The notes under the pieces are model-generated. The model had not been told where the DNA came from, ran no database searches, and worked only from the letters and a program-made list of their open reading frames with translations. Shown one piece after another: positions 7,601 to 16,290 of a DNA stretch of 38,333 nucleotides. Origin of the DNA: Actinomycetota bacterium (GTDB taxonomy: Bacteria; Actinomycetota; Acidimicrobiia; Acidimicrobiales; Microtrichaceae); the NCBI GenBank assembly GCA_016870275.1, contig VGBZ01000025.1:1-38333 (forward strand), in the 5' to 3' direction. Every line of letters begins with the position of its first letter. Within the stretch, counting starts at the first letter, position 1. The position numbers and the translations under genes are program-made.

Positions 7601-8860
7601 TCACACCGCAGCCGCCCGACGGATCGGTTCGAGCAGCTCGAACGTCGTGACCGCCTCGATGTGATGGGTCTGGGGGAACAGGTCGACGAGTTCGACACCG
7701 ACCGGGCGGTAGCCGACACCGACGAGCGCAGCGGTGTCCCGGGCGAGCGATGCCGGATCGCAACTCACCAACGCCACCCGGGACGCCGCAGTGCCGGTGA
7801 CCGCCGACACCCCGTCCGATCCGAGCCCGGCACGCGCCGGATCGGCGACGACCAAATCTGCAGGAGTCGGACGCCACCGGCGCACCGCCATCTTGAACAG
7901 ACGGGCACTGCGGCCAACGAGGTTGACCCGAGCGTCCGCCACCGCCGAGGCGGAGCGTTCCACCAGCACGGGCGCGGCCGTCCCGAGCGCCACACTGAAC
8001 AGGCCGACGCCGCCGTACAGATCGATCAGTTCGGCGTCCTCTGCGGGGCCGCCGAGGGCACGGCGGACAGCGTCGACGAGCGCCTCTGCACCGTCGGGGC
8101 AGGCCTGGAAGAACGACTCCGCCGACACCCGGAACCGATGACCGTCCACCTCCTCGTGGATCCACGCACGCCGGCCCCGCCTGAGCTCGTCGGTGCCCAC
8201 GACCCGGACGTCATCCGGGACCGACACACCAGCAGCGGAGGGGTGTGCCACGACCATCCGTTCGCCGGTTCGGGCCCCGACCCGGATCACGACCTCCTCC
8301 ACACCGTCGTAGACACCGTCGACGAGCAGTTCGGCGGCCGACGGGTGAGCGACCTCGCACCCGCCGACGACCACCACCTCGTGGCTGCGCCGCGAGCGGA
8401 ACCCGGCATGCGCGGCCCGTACTGCTGCCCGCACCGTCGTCCGGTAGCCGGTCGCTGCGAGCGACACACCCGGGTCGACGGGGAGATCGTCGAGCCGGGC
8501 GATCCGGCGGAGCGCATCCCGGACGACCTCGGCCTTCAGTTCCGGTTGCGCAGCAGCAGCGGCCAGGGCGAAGTCACAGCCCCCACAGCCGCGTTCCACC
8601 TCTGGACACGTCGGGTCCACCCGCTCCGGCGCCGGGGTGATGACCTCGACGAGTTGGGCCCGGATCAGGCGGGCCCGCACTTCGGTGACCGTGGCCAGGA
8701 TCCGCTCGTTGGGCAGGGCACCCTCGACGAGGACCACCTGCCCGTCCTCGGTCCGGGCCAGGGCGTCACCACCTGCCACCAGACGGACGGTGGAGAGCTC
8801 GAGCGAACCACCGGGCGACGGTGGGTCGGCCGGGCGATCAGCGGACGAACCGGTGGACAC
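7601..8860 (-). CDS. TrmA/RlmD-family (RumA-like) RNA 5-methyluridine methyltransferase
   Basis: A 419-residue SAM-dependent RNA m5U methyltransferase. An N-terminal TRAM-like beta-barrel (about 15-75) is followed by an iron-sulfur cluster motif CPEVERGCGGC. The C-terminal Rossmann domain has LIDLYGGVGLFSVAL (SAM site), VVADPARAG, and the catalytic-cysteine motif LVSCDPASLARD, with FPQTHHIEAVTTFE at the end, a family signature. Homologues methylate a uridine in 23S rRNA or tRNA; the exact site cannot be read from sequence. I chose GTG 8860, because the frame continues to about 9595 only as antisense to rpe and without family similarity. It diverges from rpe across 99 bp. Confidence 0.9.
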   Translation of the reverse strand: MSTGSSADRPADPPSPGGSLELSTVRLVAGGDALARTEDGQVVLVEGALPNERILATVTEVRARLIRAQLVEVITPAPERVDPTCPEVERGCGGCDFALAAAAAQPELKAEVVRDALRRIARLDDLPVDPGVSLAATGYRTTVRAAVRAAHAGFRSRRSHEVVVVGGCEVAHPSAAELLVDGVYDGVEEVVIRVGARTGERMVVAHPSAAGVSVPDDVRVVGTDELRRGRRAWIHEEVDGHRFRVSAESFFQACPDGAEALVDAVRRALGGPAEDAELIDLYGGVGLFSVALGTAAPVLVERSASAVADARVNLVGRSARLFKMAVRRWRPTPADLVVADPARAGLGSDGVSAVTGTAASRVALVSCDPASLARDTAALVGVGYRPVGVELVDLFPQTHHIEAVTTFELLEPIRRAAAV

Positions 8861-8949
8861 GGGCCCACCGTAGGTGCTGCGCCACCACGCTCCGATACCG
8901 CCCCGGTCGACCGACAGGCACCCGGTAGCCTCAGAGGCGTCGTCAATCC

Positions 8950-8955
8950 GGAGGG
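8950..8955 (+). promoter_or_regulatory. Ribosome binding site of rpe
   Basis: GGAGGG lies 4 bases before the GTG at 8960. It fixes the rpe start inside a longer open frame that continues far upstream without meaning. Confidence 0.75.
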
Positions 8956-8959
8956 TTCC

Positions 8960-9649
8960 GTGGCTCACGCAGGCATCGAGATCGCACCGTCGGTGCTGAA
9001 CGCCGACTTCTCCCGACTCGGAGACACCGTCGTCGAGCTCGAGCAGGCCGGCGTCGGGCGCATCCACTGGGACGTCATGGACGGACAGTTCGTGCCCAAC
9101 ATCTCCATGGGACCGGCGATCATCGCCTCCTGCCGACCGCTCGTGAACCTTCCCTTTGAGGCGCACCTGATGGTGCGGGAGCCCGACGGCCTGATCCCCG
9201 CCTTCGTGGAGGCTGGATGCGAGCAGGTCCTCGTACACCCCGAGGCGTGCACGCACCTCCACCGGACGCTCGGAGTGATCGCCGCTCTCGGCGCCCGACC
9301 GGCGGTGGCCGTCAACCCCGCCACGCCGCTGTCGGACATCGAGTGGGTCCTCGAGGACATCGCTCAGGTCCTCATCATGACGGTGAATCCCGGCTTCGGC
9401 GGACAGGCCTACCTCCCGTCCATGGAGCCCAAGGTGACGGCGCTGCGTGAACTGCTCGACCGTCGTGGCCTCGACGTCGAGATCGAGGTCGACGGTGGGA
9501 TCACCGCCGACACCATCCCAGACGCTGCGTCCGCAGGCGCCTCGGTGTTCGTCGTCGGCAGCGCCCTGTTCCGCGACCCGGCCGGCGTCGACCACGCTGT
9601 CAGCGAGATTCGCGAGCGCGGACTGAGCGCCATCACCCCCGCAGCGTGA
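8960..9649 (+). CDS. rpe: Ribulose-phosphate 3-epimerase
   Basis: A 229-residue TIM-barrel enzyme interconverting ribulose 5-phosphate and xylulose 5-phosphate in the pentose phosphate pathway. Visible signatures are the N-terminal IAPSVLNADFSRL, the metal-binding and catalytic HWDVMDGQFVPN, the conserved His in EAHLMV, VNPGFGGQAY, and the C-terminal EVDGGI with the catalytic Asp, then VVGSALF for phosphate binding. Length is typical of the family. The GTG start is supported by GGAGGG just upstream. The stop overlaps the next gene's GTG by 4 bp, so translation of the two is probably coupled. Confidence 0.97.
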   Translation: MAHAGIEIAPSVLNADFSRLGDTVVELEQAGVGRIHWDVMDGQFVPNISMGPAIIASCRPLVNLPFEAHLMVREPDGLIPAFVEAGCEQVLVHPEACTHLHRTLGVIAALGARPAVAVNPATPLSDIEWVLEDIAQVLIMTVNPGFGGQAYLPSMEPKVTALRELLDRRGLDVEIEVDGGITADTIPDAASAGASVFVVGSALFRDPAGVDHAVSEIRERGLSAITPAA

Positions 9650-10062
9650 CCCGACGACGCTGGGCCGTGACGGCCTGTCTGGTGGTGACGCTCGCAGTCG
9701 GCGCCACGGCGTGTGGCGATGGAACGCCGGACTACTGCGACGACCTGCGAGAGGTTCGGTCCCTCGATGCGCTTCGCGGGGCGCTCGATGCCGACGATCT
9801 CCCCCGGGCCGCAGCGGAGGCCAACCGGCTCTCCGAGATCGCCAACGGTGCCCCCGAGGAGATCGCCCCGAGCTTGCAGGCCCTCGCTGGCGGAGTCAGT
9901 GCCGTGGTCGGGTTGCTCGAAGTCCAGGAATCCAACCCTGCGGAGTACGAACTCCAGCGTGAACAGGTCCAACAACAACTCGGAACACTCGCCGACGACG
10001 CCGCCGCCGTGTCGCAGTGGACCGAGGAACAGTGCGGATTCCGCCTGCTCGACGGGACCTGA
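9646..10062 (+). CDS. Small putative lipoprotein of unknown function
   Basis: A 138-residue protein that I do not recognise. It begins with TRRR, a hydrophobic run and the lipobox-like ATAC, so Cys23 would be lipidated after export. The mature part is short, acidic and largely helical-looking, with two further cysteines (in PDYCDDL and EEQCGF) flanking it, which could pair. The GTG start overlaps the rpe stop by 4 bp, suggesting a two-gene operon, though the products share no obvious role. It ends 3 bp before the convergent clpP stop. Confidence 0.75.
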   Translation: MTRRRWAVTACLVVTLAVGATACGDGTPDYCDDLREVRSLDALRGALDADDLPRAAAEANRLSEIANGAPEEIAPSLQALAGGVSAVVGLLEVQESNPAEYELQREQVQQQLGTLADDAAAVSQWTEEQCGFRLLDGT

Positions 10063-10065
10063 GCG

Positions 10066-10665
10066 TCAGCCGATCTCGCCGCGCCGGACGATCACCTCAT
10101 CGATGATCCCGTACTCCTTGGCCTGCTCGGCGGTGAACCAGCGGTCACGGTCGGAGTCGATGTTGACCTGCTCCTTGGTCTGACCGGTATGCGAGGCGAT
10201 CCGGTCGGCGAGCAGGTCCTTGATGTACTTGAGCTGCTCGGCCTGGATGGCGATGTCGGACGCCTGACCCGCCATGCCCGCCGACGGCTGGTGCATCATG
10301 ATCCGGGCGTGCGGCAGGGCGAATCGCTTTCCCGGAGCACCGGCGCACAACAGGAACTGACCCATGGACGCACCCAGGCCCATGCAGATGGTGCCGACGT
10401 CGGGCGAGACGAACTGCATGGTGTCGTAGATCGCCATACCTGCCGTCACCGACCCTCCCGGCGAGTTGATGTACAGCCAGATGTCCTTGTCTGGGTCCTC
10501 GCCCTCGAGGAACAACAACTGAGCCGTGAGGAAGTTGGCCACCTGATCGTTGACCTCCGAGCCGAGGTACACGATGCGGTTCTTGAGCAGGCGGTTGTAG
10601 ATGTCTGCGCTCGGGTCCATGCCGCTGGACTGCATGAGCGGGGCGAGTGGATCGTTGTGCTGCAT
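10066..10665 (-). CDS. clpP: ATP-dependent Clp protease proteolytic subunit ClpP
   Basis: A 199-residue serine protease forming the proteolytic chamber served by ClpX or ClpC. The catalytic triad is visible: Ser100 in [11 protein letters not shown], His125 in [12 protein letters not shown], and Asp174 in [23 protein letters not shown] and GLVP-like C-terminal elements (EYGIIDEV) complete the fold. Actinobacteria often have two clpP genes in tandem, but only one is present here, without clpX or tig next to it. It is divergent from tRNA-Leu and converges with the small lipoprotein gene. Together with the tmRNA pair at 17.9-20.1 kb it could degrade tagged proteins. Confidence 0.97.
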   Translation of the reverse strand: MQHNDPLAPLMQSSGMDPSADIYNRLLKNRIVYLGSEVNDQVANFLTAQLLFLEGEDPDKDIWLYINSPGGSVTAGMAIYDTMQFVSPDVGTICMGLGASMGQFLLCAGAPGKRFALPHARIMMHQPSAGMAGQASDIAIQAEQLKYIKDLLADRIASHTGQTKEQVNIDSDRDRWFTAEQAKEYGIIDEVIVRRGEIG

Positions 10666-10735
10666 AGGGGGTCAAACCTAACGCAGGTGCACCCGAACGC
10701 TGCGACGGGTCCCGACCGGTAACCTGACGCCCGCT

Positions 10736-10822
10736 GCGGACGTGGCGGAACTGGTAGACGCGCCGGGTTTAGGTCCCGGTACCCGTGAGGGTGTGGGGGT
10801 TCGAGTCCCTCCGTCCGCACCA
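10736..10822 (+). tRNA. tRNA-Leu (anticodon UAG), CCA encoded
   Basis: The acceptor stem GCGGACG (10736-10742) pairs with CGTCCGC (10812-10818), followed by A and an encoded CCA. The D-loop region is TGGTAGACGC. The anticodon stem CCGGG/CCCGG encloses loop TTTAGGT, giving anticodon TAG and decoding CUA. A variable arm ACCCGTGAGGGT and a T-arm GGGGGTTCGAGTCCCTC follow. The 87-nt length and long variable arm fit a class II leucine tRNA. A TAACCT about 10 bases upstream could be its -10 element. Confidence 0.95.
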
Positions 10823-10834
10823 CTGCGACGTCGC
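10823..10834 (+). terminator. Short palindrome after tRNA-Leu
   Basis: CTGCGACGTCGCACGG starts right after the encoded CCA and contains the palindrome TGCGACGTCGCA. It may help 3'-end formation, but no T-run follows and read-through into purU is possible. Confidence 0.25.
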
Positions 10835-10890
10835 ACGGGGAGGCGGCCCGTCACGACGGTTCGCCGTCTGGTTCCCGGTACCCTGCTCCC

Positions 10891-11742
10891 GTGACCGACA
10901 CCGCCGTGCTGCTGCTCAGTTGCCCGGATCAGACCGGAGTGGTGGCCACGGTTGCGGACTTCGTCTGGCGCAACGGCGGCAACATCATCGACGCCGAACA
11001 GCACACCGACCACACCGACGGCGTGTTCTTCCAGCGGATCGAGTTCACCCTGGCGGAGTTCGTCTTCGCTCGGGATCGGCTCGCCGCAGCGTTCGCACCC
11101 ATCGCCGAACGCTTCGACATGCACGTCGACGTGCGCTACTCCGCCGACCGCCCGCGGCTCGCCATCCTGGCCTCCAGAGCTCCGCACTGCCTCGTCGATC
11201 TGCTCGCCCGCTGGTCTGCAGGCGAGCTGCCTGCCGACCTCGCCGTCATCGTCTCCAACCATCCGGACCACGCCGATCTGGCTGGCTTCTATGGGATCCC
11301 CTTCGCGCATCTGCCCGTCGAGTCGAACGACGGCGCACAGGAACTCCGCGTCCGTGCGGTCCTCGAGAGCGAGCGCGTCGAACGCCTCGTGCTGGCCCGC
11401 TACATGCGGATCCTCTCCCCGGAGTTCGTCGACGCATACCCGGGGCGGATCATCAACATCCACCATTCGTTCCTGCCGGCGTTCGTGGGCGCCGAGCCCT
11501 ACCGGCAGGCATCCGAGCGCGGTGTCAAGGTGATCGGGGCGACCGCCCACTACGTCACCGCAGATCTCGACGAGGGGCCGATCATCGAACAGGACGTGAC
11601 TCGGGTCTCGCACCGTCACAGCGTCGAGGACCTGGCGCGAGCAGGCCGCGACCTGGAGGTCGCGGTGCTCGCCCGGGCGGTCCGAGCCGATCTCGAACAC
11701 CGGGTGCTCGTCTGGGGGAACCGGACGATCGTGTTCCACTGA
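10891..11742 (+). CDS. purU: Formyltetrahydrofolate deformylase
   Basis: A 283-residue enzyme hydrolysing 10-formyltetrahydrofolate to formate and tetrahydrofolate, which balances one-carbon pools. The N-terminal ACT domain (about 5-80) starts LLLSCPDQTGVVATVADF, with NGGNIIDAEQHTD. The C-terminal formyltransferase fold contains VSNHPDHADLAGFYGIPF and the active-site segment INIHHSFLPAFVGAEPY (Asn189, His191), then GATAHYVTADLDEGPIIEQD. The GTG start gives the family's usual length. It stands alone between tRNA-Leu and the glycosylase gene, on the same strand as both. Confidence 0.96.
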   Translation: MTDTAVLLLSCPDQTGVVATVADFVWRNGGNIIDAEQHTDHTDGVFFQRIEFTLAEFVFARDRLAAAFAPIAERFDMHVDVRYSADRPRLAILASRAPHCLVDLLARWSAGELPADLAVIVSNHPDHADLAGFYGIPFAHLPVESNDGAQELRVRAVLESERVERLVLARYMRILSPEFVDAYPGRIINIHHSFLPAFVGAEPYRQASERGVKVIGATAHYVTADLDEGPIIEQDVTRVSHRHSVEDLARAGRDLEVAVLARAVRADLEHRVLVWGNRTIVFH

Positions 11743-11883
11743 CCGACTGCGTACCGGTCCACCCCGGCCGATCGGTCGGGCCACTCCCCGGCCACCCGCT
11801 CGGGCCGATCGCTCGGGCCGGCGACTCACGCAGCGGACCGGCCCGGACCCGACGATCGAACCGCCGAGGGGGCAGACTGCGCC

Positions 11884-12714
11884 GTGCCCGAAGGTCACAC
11901 GATCCATCGCCTCGCCCGTCGGCTCAACGAGACGCTCGGGGGTGAAACCGTCCGAGCCTCCTCACCGCAGGGCCGATTCGAGGGTGGCGCCGCAGCGATC
12001 GACGGGAACGGACTGATCAGCGCCGAGGCCTGGGGCAAGTACCTCTTCTGCGACTTCGGGACCGGCGAGGTGCTCCACGTGCACCTCGGACTGATCGGCA
12101 AGTTCCGCACCCGGGCATTCCCGCCCGAGGAACCCACCGGAGCCGTTCGTCTGCGCCTCGTGGGCTCGGAGCACACCTGGGACCTCTCCGGTCCGACCCG
12201 CTGCGAACTCCTCACGCCCGACGAGCAGGACCGCATCGTCGAGCGTCTCGGTCCGGACCCGCTACGGCGTGACGCCGACCCGTCGGCGGCGAGAGCGCGC
12301 CTGGCGCGCACCGAACGGCCCATCGGGGCCACGCTGCTCGACCAGTCGATCATCGCCGGGATCGGCAACGTGTACCGGGCGGAGCTGCTGTTCGTGTGCG
12401 GAATCCACCCGGCCCGTCCGTCGACGACGATCACCGACACCGAGTTCGAGGCGATCTGGGACGAGACGGTTCGCCTCCTGCGTATCGGCGAGCGCAGCGG
12501 GCGAATCGTCACGACCGACCCCGAGGAGATCGGCCGGCCCCGAAGCCGGATGCGTCGGGAGGACCGTCTGTACGTGTACCACCGTGAGCACTGCCGACGG
12601 TGTGGCGCAGCGCTGCGCACCGATCGCATCGGTGGGCGGCCGATCACGCACTGCCCGACGTGTCAGCCGGCCAAGCGGCGCCCCCGGGCCCGCGCCCGCT
12701 CCCCACGACGCTGA
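11884..12714 (+). CDS. nei: Fpg/Nei-family DNA glycosylase (endonuclease VIII-like)
   Basis: A 276-residue bifunctional glycosylase/AP lyase for oxidised bases. The start PEGHTIHRLARRLN exposes the catalytic Pro2 and Glu3 once the initiator Met is removed. HTIH is typical of actinobacterial Nei rather than MutM. The H2TH region has LLDQSIIAGIGNVYRAELLFVCGIHP, and the C-terminal zinc finger is CRRCGAALRTDRIGG...HCPTC. The last about 15 residues are a basic Arg/Pro tail. Substrate preference (oxidised pyrimidines versus 8-oxoguanine) cannot be settled from the sequence. The GTG start is fixed by the need for Pro at position 2. Confidence 0.92.
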   Translation: MPEGHTIHRLARRLNETLGGETVRASSPQGRFEGGAAAIDGNGLISAEAWGKYLFCDFGTGEVLHVHLGLIGKFRTRAFPPEEPTGAVRLRLVGSEHTWDLSGPTRCELLTPDEQDRIVERLGPDPLRRDADPSAARARLARTERPIGATLLDQSIIAGIGNVYRAELLFVCGIHPARPSTTITDTEFEAIWDETVRLLRIGERSGRIVTTDPEEIGRPRSRMRREDRLYVYHREHCRRCGAALRTDRIGGRPITHCPTCQPAKRRPRARARSPRR

Positions 12715-12828
12715 AGCGGTCCGACCCGTTCTCGGTGCTCTGACCCCCACCGGCGGGGCTGCTTGCACCGAGGACAGCGGCTGGCCCCCACCCCGGCACC
12801 GCTCCCGCCGCTCGCCTACGGTCAACCC

Positions 12829-13842
12829 GTGGACGTGCGCGACCTCCCGACACCCTTGCTCGCCGTCGACGCCGCAGCGCTCGAGCACAACGTCCTAACC
12901 ATGGCGACGCTCCGGCCGGGCCGGAGCCTTCGACCCCACGTCAAGGCGTTCAAGTCGACCGAACTCGCCCGCTACGTGGAGACCACCGGCGGACACCACT
13001 CGTTCTGCGCCGCCACGTTGCGTGAGCTCGAGGGACTGTCCGCCGCCGGCATCGGTGACGACCTGCTCCTCGCCAACGAGACCCTCGATGCCGCTCGACT
13101 CGCACGCCTCGTCTCCTCGAGTGATGCGCTCATCACCGTGGCCGTCGACTCCCCGGAAACCGTCCGGGCAGCGTCCGATGCGGGTGCCTCGGTGCTGATC
13201 GACGTCGACGTCGGACTCCCCCGCTGCGGCTGCCCGCCCGGATCGGCCGGCAAGCTGGCCGATCTGGCCCGGTCGCTCGGGACCGAGGTCCGCGGCGTGA
13301 TGGGCTACGAGGGTCACGTGGTCGGACGAGCCGACCGTGCGACCCGCTCCGAAGGCGTCGAGCGATCCATGGAACTGCTCCGGGCGGCGCACGCTGACGT
13401 CGGCGGCGACGTCGTCTCCGCCGGCGGTACCGGCACGTTCGACCTGCACGACTGGGCGAGCGAGGTGCAGGCCGGTTCGTACCTGCTGATGGACACGCAC
13501 TACGCCGCTCTCGGCCTGCCGTTCCGCTTGGCACTCGAGGTCGAGGCGACGGTGATTTCGTCCTCCGACGATCGGGGCTGGGCGGTGCTCGACGCCGGAC
13601 TCAAGAGCTTCGGGATGGACCACGGCGACCCGAGCGTTCCCGGATGGCAGGTCTTCTTCTGCTCCGACGAGCACACAACGCTCGTCCCGGCCGATGGGGG
13701 CCCGGCACTCCCGAGGGTCGGCGACCGGGTGCGCATGCAACCGGCGCACGTGGACCCGACCGTGGCCTACCACGAGCAGATCGTGGTCGTCGACGGCGAC
13801 GACATCGTCGAGACGTGGCCAGTCGACCTCCGGAACTGGTGA
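12829..13842 (+). CDS. D-threonine aldolase / D-serine dehydratase-like PLP enzyme (fold type III)
   Basis: A 337-residue protein with an alanine-racemase-like N-terminal TIM barrel and a DSD1-type C-terminal domain. The PLP lysine is probably Lys39 in LRPHVKAFKS. VDVGLPRCGCPPG, VMGYEGHVVG and SAGGTGTFDLH match the barrel, and DHGDPSVPG with SDEHTTLV resembles the metal-binding end of metal-activated D-threonine aldolases. These enzymes cleave D-3-hydroxyamino acids or deaminate D-serine; the substrate here is not determined. GTG 12829 was preferred because the family starts at VRDLPTPLLAVD; an upstream start at 12763 would add 22 unlikely residues. It is alone on the plus strand before the rdgB block. 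Confidence 0.87.
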   Translation: MDVRDLPTPLLAVDAAALEHNVLTMATLRPGRSLRPHVKAFKSTELARYVETTGGHHSFCAATLRELEGLSAAGIGDDLLLANETLDAARLARLVSSSDALITVAVDSPETVRAASDAGASVLIDVDVGLPRCGCPPGSAGKLADLARSLGTEVRGVMGYEGHVVGRADRATRSEGVERSMELLRAAHADVGGDVVSAGGTGTFDLHDWASEVQAGSYLLMDTHYAALGLPFRLALEVEATVISSSDDRGWAVLDAGLKSFGMDHGDPSVPGWQVFFCSDEHTTLVPADGGPALPRVGDRVRMQPAHVDPTVAYHEQIVVVDGDDIVETWPVDLRNW

Positions 13843-13857
13843 GACCGCCGGCCCGCG

Positions 13858-13874
13858 GCCCTGGCCAACAGGGC
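13858..13874. terminator. Possible hairpin between convergent genes
   Basis: GCCCTG and CAGGGC form a 6-bp stem around the loop GCCAA in the 104-bp gap between the convergent D-threonine-aldolase-like gene and rdgB. The position fits a terminator, but there is no U-tract. Confidence 0.3.
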
Positions 13875-13946
13875 TGGACGCATCGCGAACGTCGGGACGG
13901 AGCGGCCAGCGCAGCGAGTGCAGGGTAGGAGGGCCGGGCCGGGGCG

Positions 13947-14585
13947 TCAGGTGAGGCGGGCAGCGAGCGCCCGGAGCGCCCGGCCACGGTGCGACACGGC
14001 GTGCTTCTCCCCTGCCGACATCTGAGCGAACGTGCGGCCGTCGCCCTCGTTCGGAACGAACACCGGGTCGTAGCCGAACCCGCCGTCACCAGTCGGGCGG
14101 TCGATGATGCGGCCCTCGACCACCCCCTCGGCGATCAACTCCTCACCAGCGGGCCCGGCGAGCACGATCACACACCGGAAGCGGGCTCTGCGCTGCGACG
14201 GGGACTCCGCACCGGCCGCTTCGAGCCGCTCCAGCAACAGCGCCACGTTGGCGGCGTCGTCACCGGGCTCGCCGGCGTAACGAGCAGAGATCACGCCGGG
14301 CGCACCGTCGAGCGCGTCCACCTCCAGGCCGGAGTCGTCGGCGAGGGCCCACTCCCCCGTGGCGTCCCGCAGCGCATACGCCTTCAGTCGAGCATTGCCC
14401 ACGAAGTCGGGGGCGTCCTCGACGACCTCTGGCACCTCGTCGACCCCCGGCCTGGGCACCAGTTCCGCACCGAGCCCGACATCCACGAGGATCTCGGCGA
14501 GCTCAGTGGCCTTCGCCGGGTTGGCCGAGGCCAGGACGATCCGTTGGGGTCGACCCTGATCGACCGACGATCCGCCGCCGCTCAC
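13947..14585 (-). CDS. rdgB: XTP/dITP diphosphatase (non-canonical purine NTP pyrophosphatase)
   Basis: A 212-residue Ham1/RdgB enzyme that hydrolyses ITP, dITP and XTP to monophosphates, keeping deaminated purines out of nucleic acids. Signatures are [14 protein letters not shown] (phosphate binding), [26 protein letters not shown], the lid region [22 protein letters not shown], and the C-terminal [10 protein letters not shown]. The GTG start overlaps the rph stop by 4 bp, and rph followed by rdgB is a conserved actinobacterial order. Confidence 0.96.
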   Translation of the reverse strand: MSGGGSSVDQGRPQRIVLASANPAKATELAEILVDVGLGAELVPRPGVDEVPEVVEDAPDFVGNARLKAYALRDATGEWALADDSGLEVDALDGAPGVISARYAGEPGDDAANVALLLERLEAAGAESPSQRRARFRCVIVLAGPAGEELIAEGVVEGRIIDRPTGDGGFGYDPVFVPNEGDGRTFAQMSAGEKHAVSHRGRALRALAARLT

Positions 14586-15319
14586 CGACCGAACGAGCGG
14601 GGCGACGGTGGCACCGAGATGTACTGGCGTTGCAGCTCACAGATCGTGGCGATCCCCTGCTCGGCGAGACCCAGGAGCGCATCGAGCTCGCCACGGGAGA
14701 ACGGCGCTCCCTCGGCGGTGCCCTGCACCTCCACGAAGGCTGCGGCGCCGGTCATCACCACGTTCATGTCGGTCTCGGCCCGGGAGTCCTCCACGTAGGG
14801 CAGATCGAGCACGGGCTGTCCATCCACCACTCCGACTGACACCGCCGCCAGTAGGTCGGTGAGCGGATTGGCGCCGATGATGCGGGCACCGACCATCCGG
14901 GTGAGGCAGTCGTGCAGCGCCAGATAGGACCCGCAGATCGACGCCGTACGCGTCCCGCCATCGGCTTGGAGCACGTCACAGTCGACCAGGATCTGCTGCT
15001 CACCGAGCACTTCCATGTCGCACACGGAGCGCAGCGACCGGCCGATCAGTCGTTGGATCTCCTGGGTGCGTCCCTTGGGCCCCTTGGTCTCGCGCCGGAT
15101 CCGTTCCGGCGACGACCCGGGCAGCATCGAGTACTCGGCCGTGACCCATCCCGTGCCCGAGCCACGCATCCACCGGGGCACACCGTCGTCGAGCATGGCG
15201 GTGCACAGCACGTGAGTGTCACCGAAGCGGACCATCACCGACCCACCGGCGAACGCCGTGGCATCACGCTCGAAACTGACCGGCCGCAACTCCGCCGGTT
15301 CCCGTCCATCTGGCCGCAT
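14582..15319 (-). CDS. rph: Ribonuclease PH
   Basis: A 245-residue phosphorolytic 3'-to-5' exoribonuclease that trims tRNA 3' ends. The product opens with [19 protein letters not shown] and carries [46 protein letters not shown], the conserved [19 protein letters not shown] and the C-terminal [18 protein letters not shown]. The start is ATG 15319, preceded by GGAGG at 15325-15329; the longer open frame upstream has no family similarity. It overlaps rdgB by 4 bp and lies 127 bp downstream of murI. Confidence 0.97.
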   Translation of the reverse strand: MRPDGREPAELRPVSFERDATAFAGGSVMVRFGDTHVLCTAMLDDGVPRWMRGSGTGWVTAEYSMLPGSSPERIRRETKGPKGRTQEIQRLIGRSLRSVCDMEVLGEQQILVDCDVLQADGGTRTASICGSYLALHDCLTRMVGARIIGANPLTDLLAAVSVGVVDGQPVLDLPYVEDSRAETDMNVVMTGAAAFVEVQGTAEGAPFSRGELDALLGLAEQGIATICELQRQYISVPPSPRSFGR

Positions 15320-15446
15320 GGTGTCCTCCGTGGTCCGTTCCCCCGGCGCATCCCGGAGGGCAACGCTGGACCCTACGCCCGTTCGACGCCCACCCGGTGT
15401 TCCGGGAGCGAGATGTGGCGCAGCGCACACCGGGGCGACTGGTTGA

Positions 15447-16250
15447 TCACGGCCAGTGGATCCGCTCGGCCCGGTCGAGTTCCGGGCCGAGCAGCTTGCG
15501 GCCGAGTTCCTCGAACCAGTTCACGTCACCGGTCGTGACGAACGTCGCCCGACCACCGCTGCGGCGCTCACGGGCGAGCCCGGTGTCGAGCATCAGCCGT
15601 CGGACATCGAAGGCGGTCTCGTCCGCCGAGGAGACGAGCACGACGTCGCGACCCATGACATCGCCGATCGTCCGGGCGAGGTACGGGTAGTGCGTGCAGC
15701 CGAGCAGCATCGTGTCGACCTTGGCGTCCACCGCCGGCTGCAGGAGGCGCTGGGCGAGGAGGCGGACCTGCTCGGAGGCGAACTCGCCACGCTCGACGAA
15801 CTCCACGAGCCCGGGGCACGCCAGCGCCACGAGGTCGAGGTCCTCGGAGACAGCTGCCGCTGCTCGCTGGTAGGCACCCGAATCGATGGTCCCGATCGTG
15901 CCGATCACGGCCACCCGACCCGTCTCGGTGGCCTCGACGAGCGCCCGAGCGCCAGGTTCGATCACCCCGACGACGGGCACATCGAAATGGTCCCGGAGCG
16001 ACTCGAGCGCAGCGGCGGTTGCGGTGTTGCAGGCGACGACGAGGAGCTTGACGTTCCACCGATGCACCAGCAGCTCGGCGATCTGCTCGGCGAAACCGGC
16101 CACCTCCTCGAGTGGCCGGGGGCCGTACGGGTACCGCGCGGTGTCCCCGAGGTAGACGAGATCCTCGCCGGGGAGCAGGTCGATCAGCGCCCTGGCGACC
16201 GTCAGGCCTCCGAACCCGCTGTCGAACATCCCGATCGGCCGCTCAGCCAC
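15447..16250 (-). CDS. murI: Glutamate racemase
   Basis: A 267-residue cofactor-independent racemase giving D-glutamate for peptidoglycan. The two catalytic cysteines are Cys74 in [10 protein letters not shown] and Cys185 in [10 protein letters not shown]. The N-terminal [17 protein letters not shown] and [14 protein letters not shown] are diagnostic. The GTG start lacks a strong Shine-Dalgarno. It lies 40 bp downstream of cysM on the same strand, as in the mycobacterial block. Confidence 0.97.
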   Translation of the reverse strand: MAERPIGMFDSGFGGLTVARALIDLLPGEDLVYLGDTARYPYGPRPLEEVAGFAEQIAELLVHRWNVKLLVVACNTATAAALESLRDHFDVPVVGVIEPGARALVEATETGRVAVIGTIGTIDSGAYQRAAAAVSEDLDLVALACPGLVEFVERGEFASEQVRLLAQRLLQPAVDAKVDTMLLGCTHYPYLARTIGDVMGRDVVLVSSADETAFDVRRLMLDTGLARERRSGGRATFVTTGDVNWFEELGRKLLGPELDRAERIHWP

Positions 16251-16290
16251 AGAGGAACGCTAACCGGGCCGACCCACGGGGATCGGGGAC

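Noticed and set aside
8861-9595. N-terminal extension of the RNA methyltransferase
   Set aside because: The frame stays open but is antisense to rpe, lacks family similarity and would overlap a gene with a good ribosome binding site.
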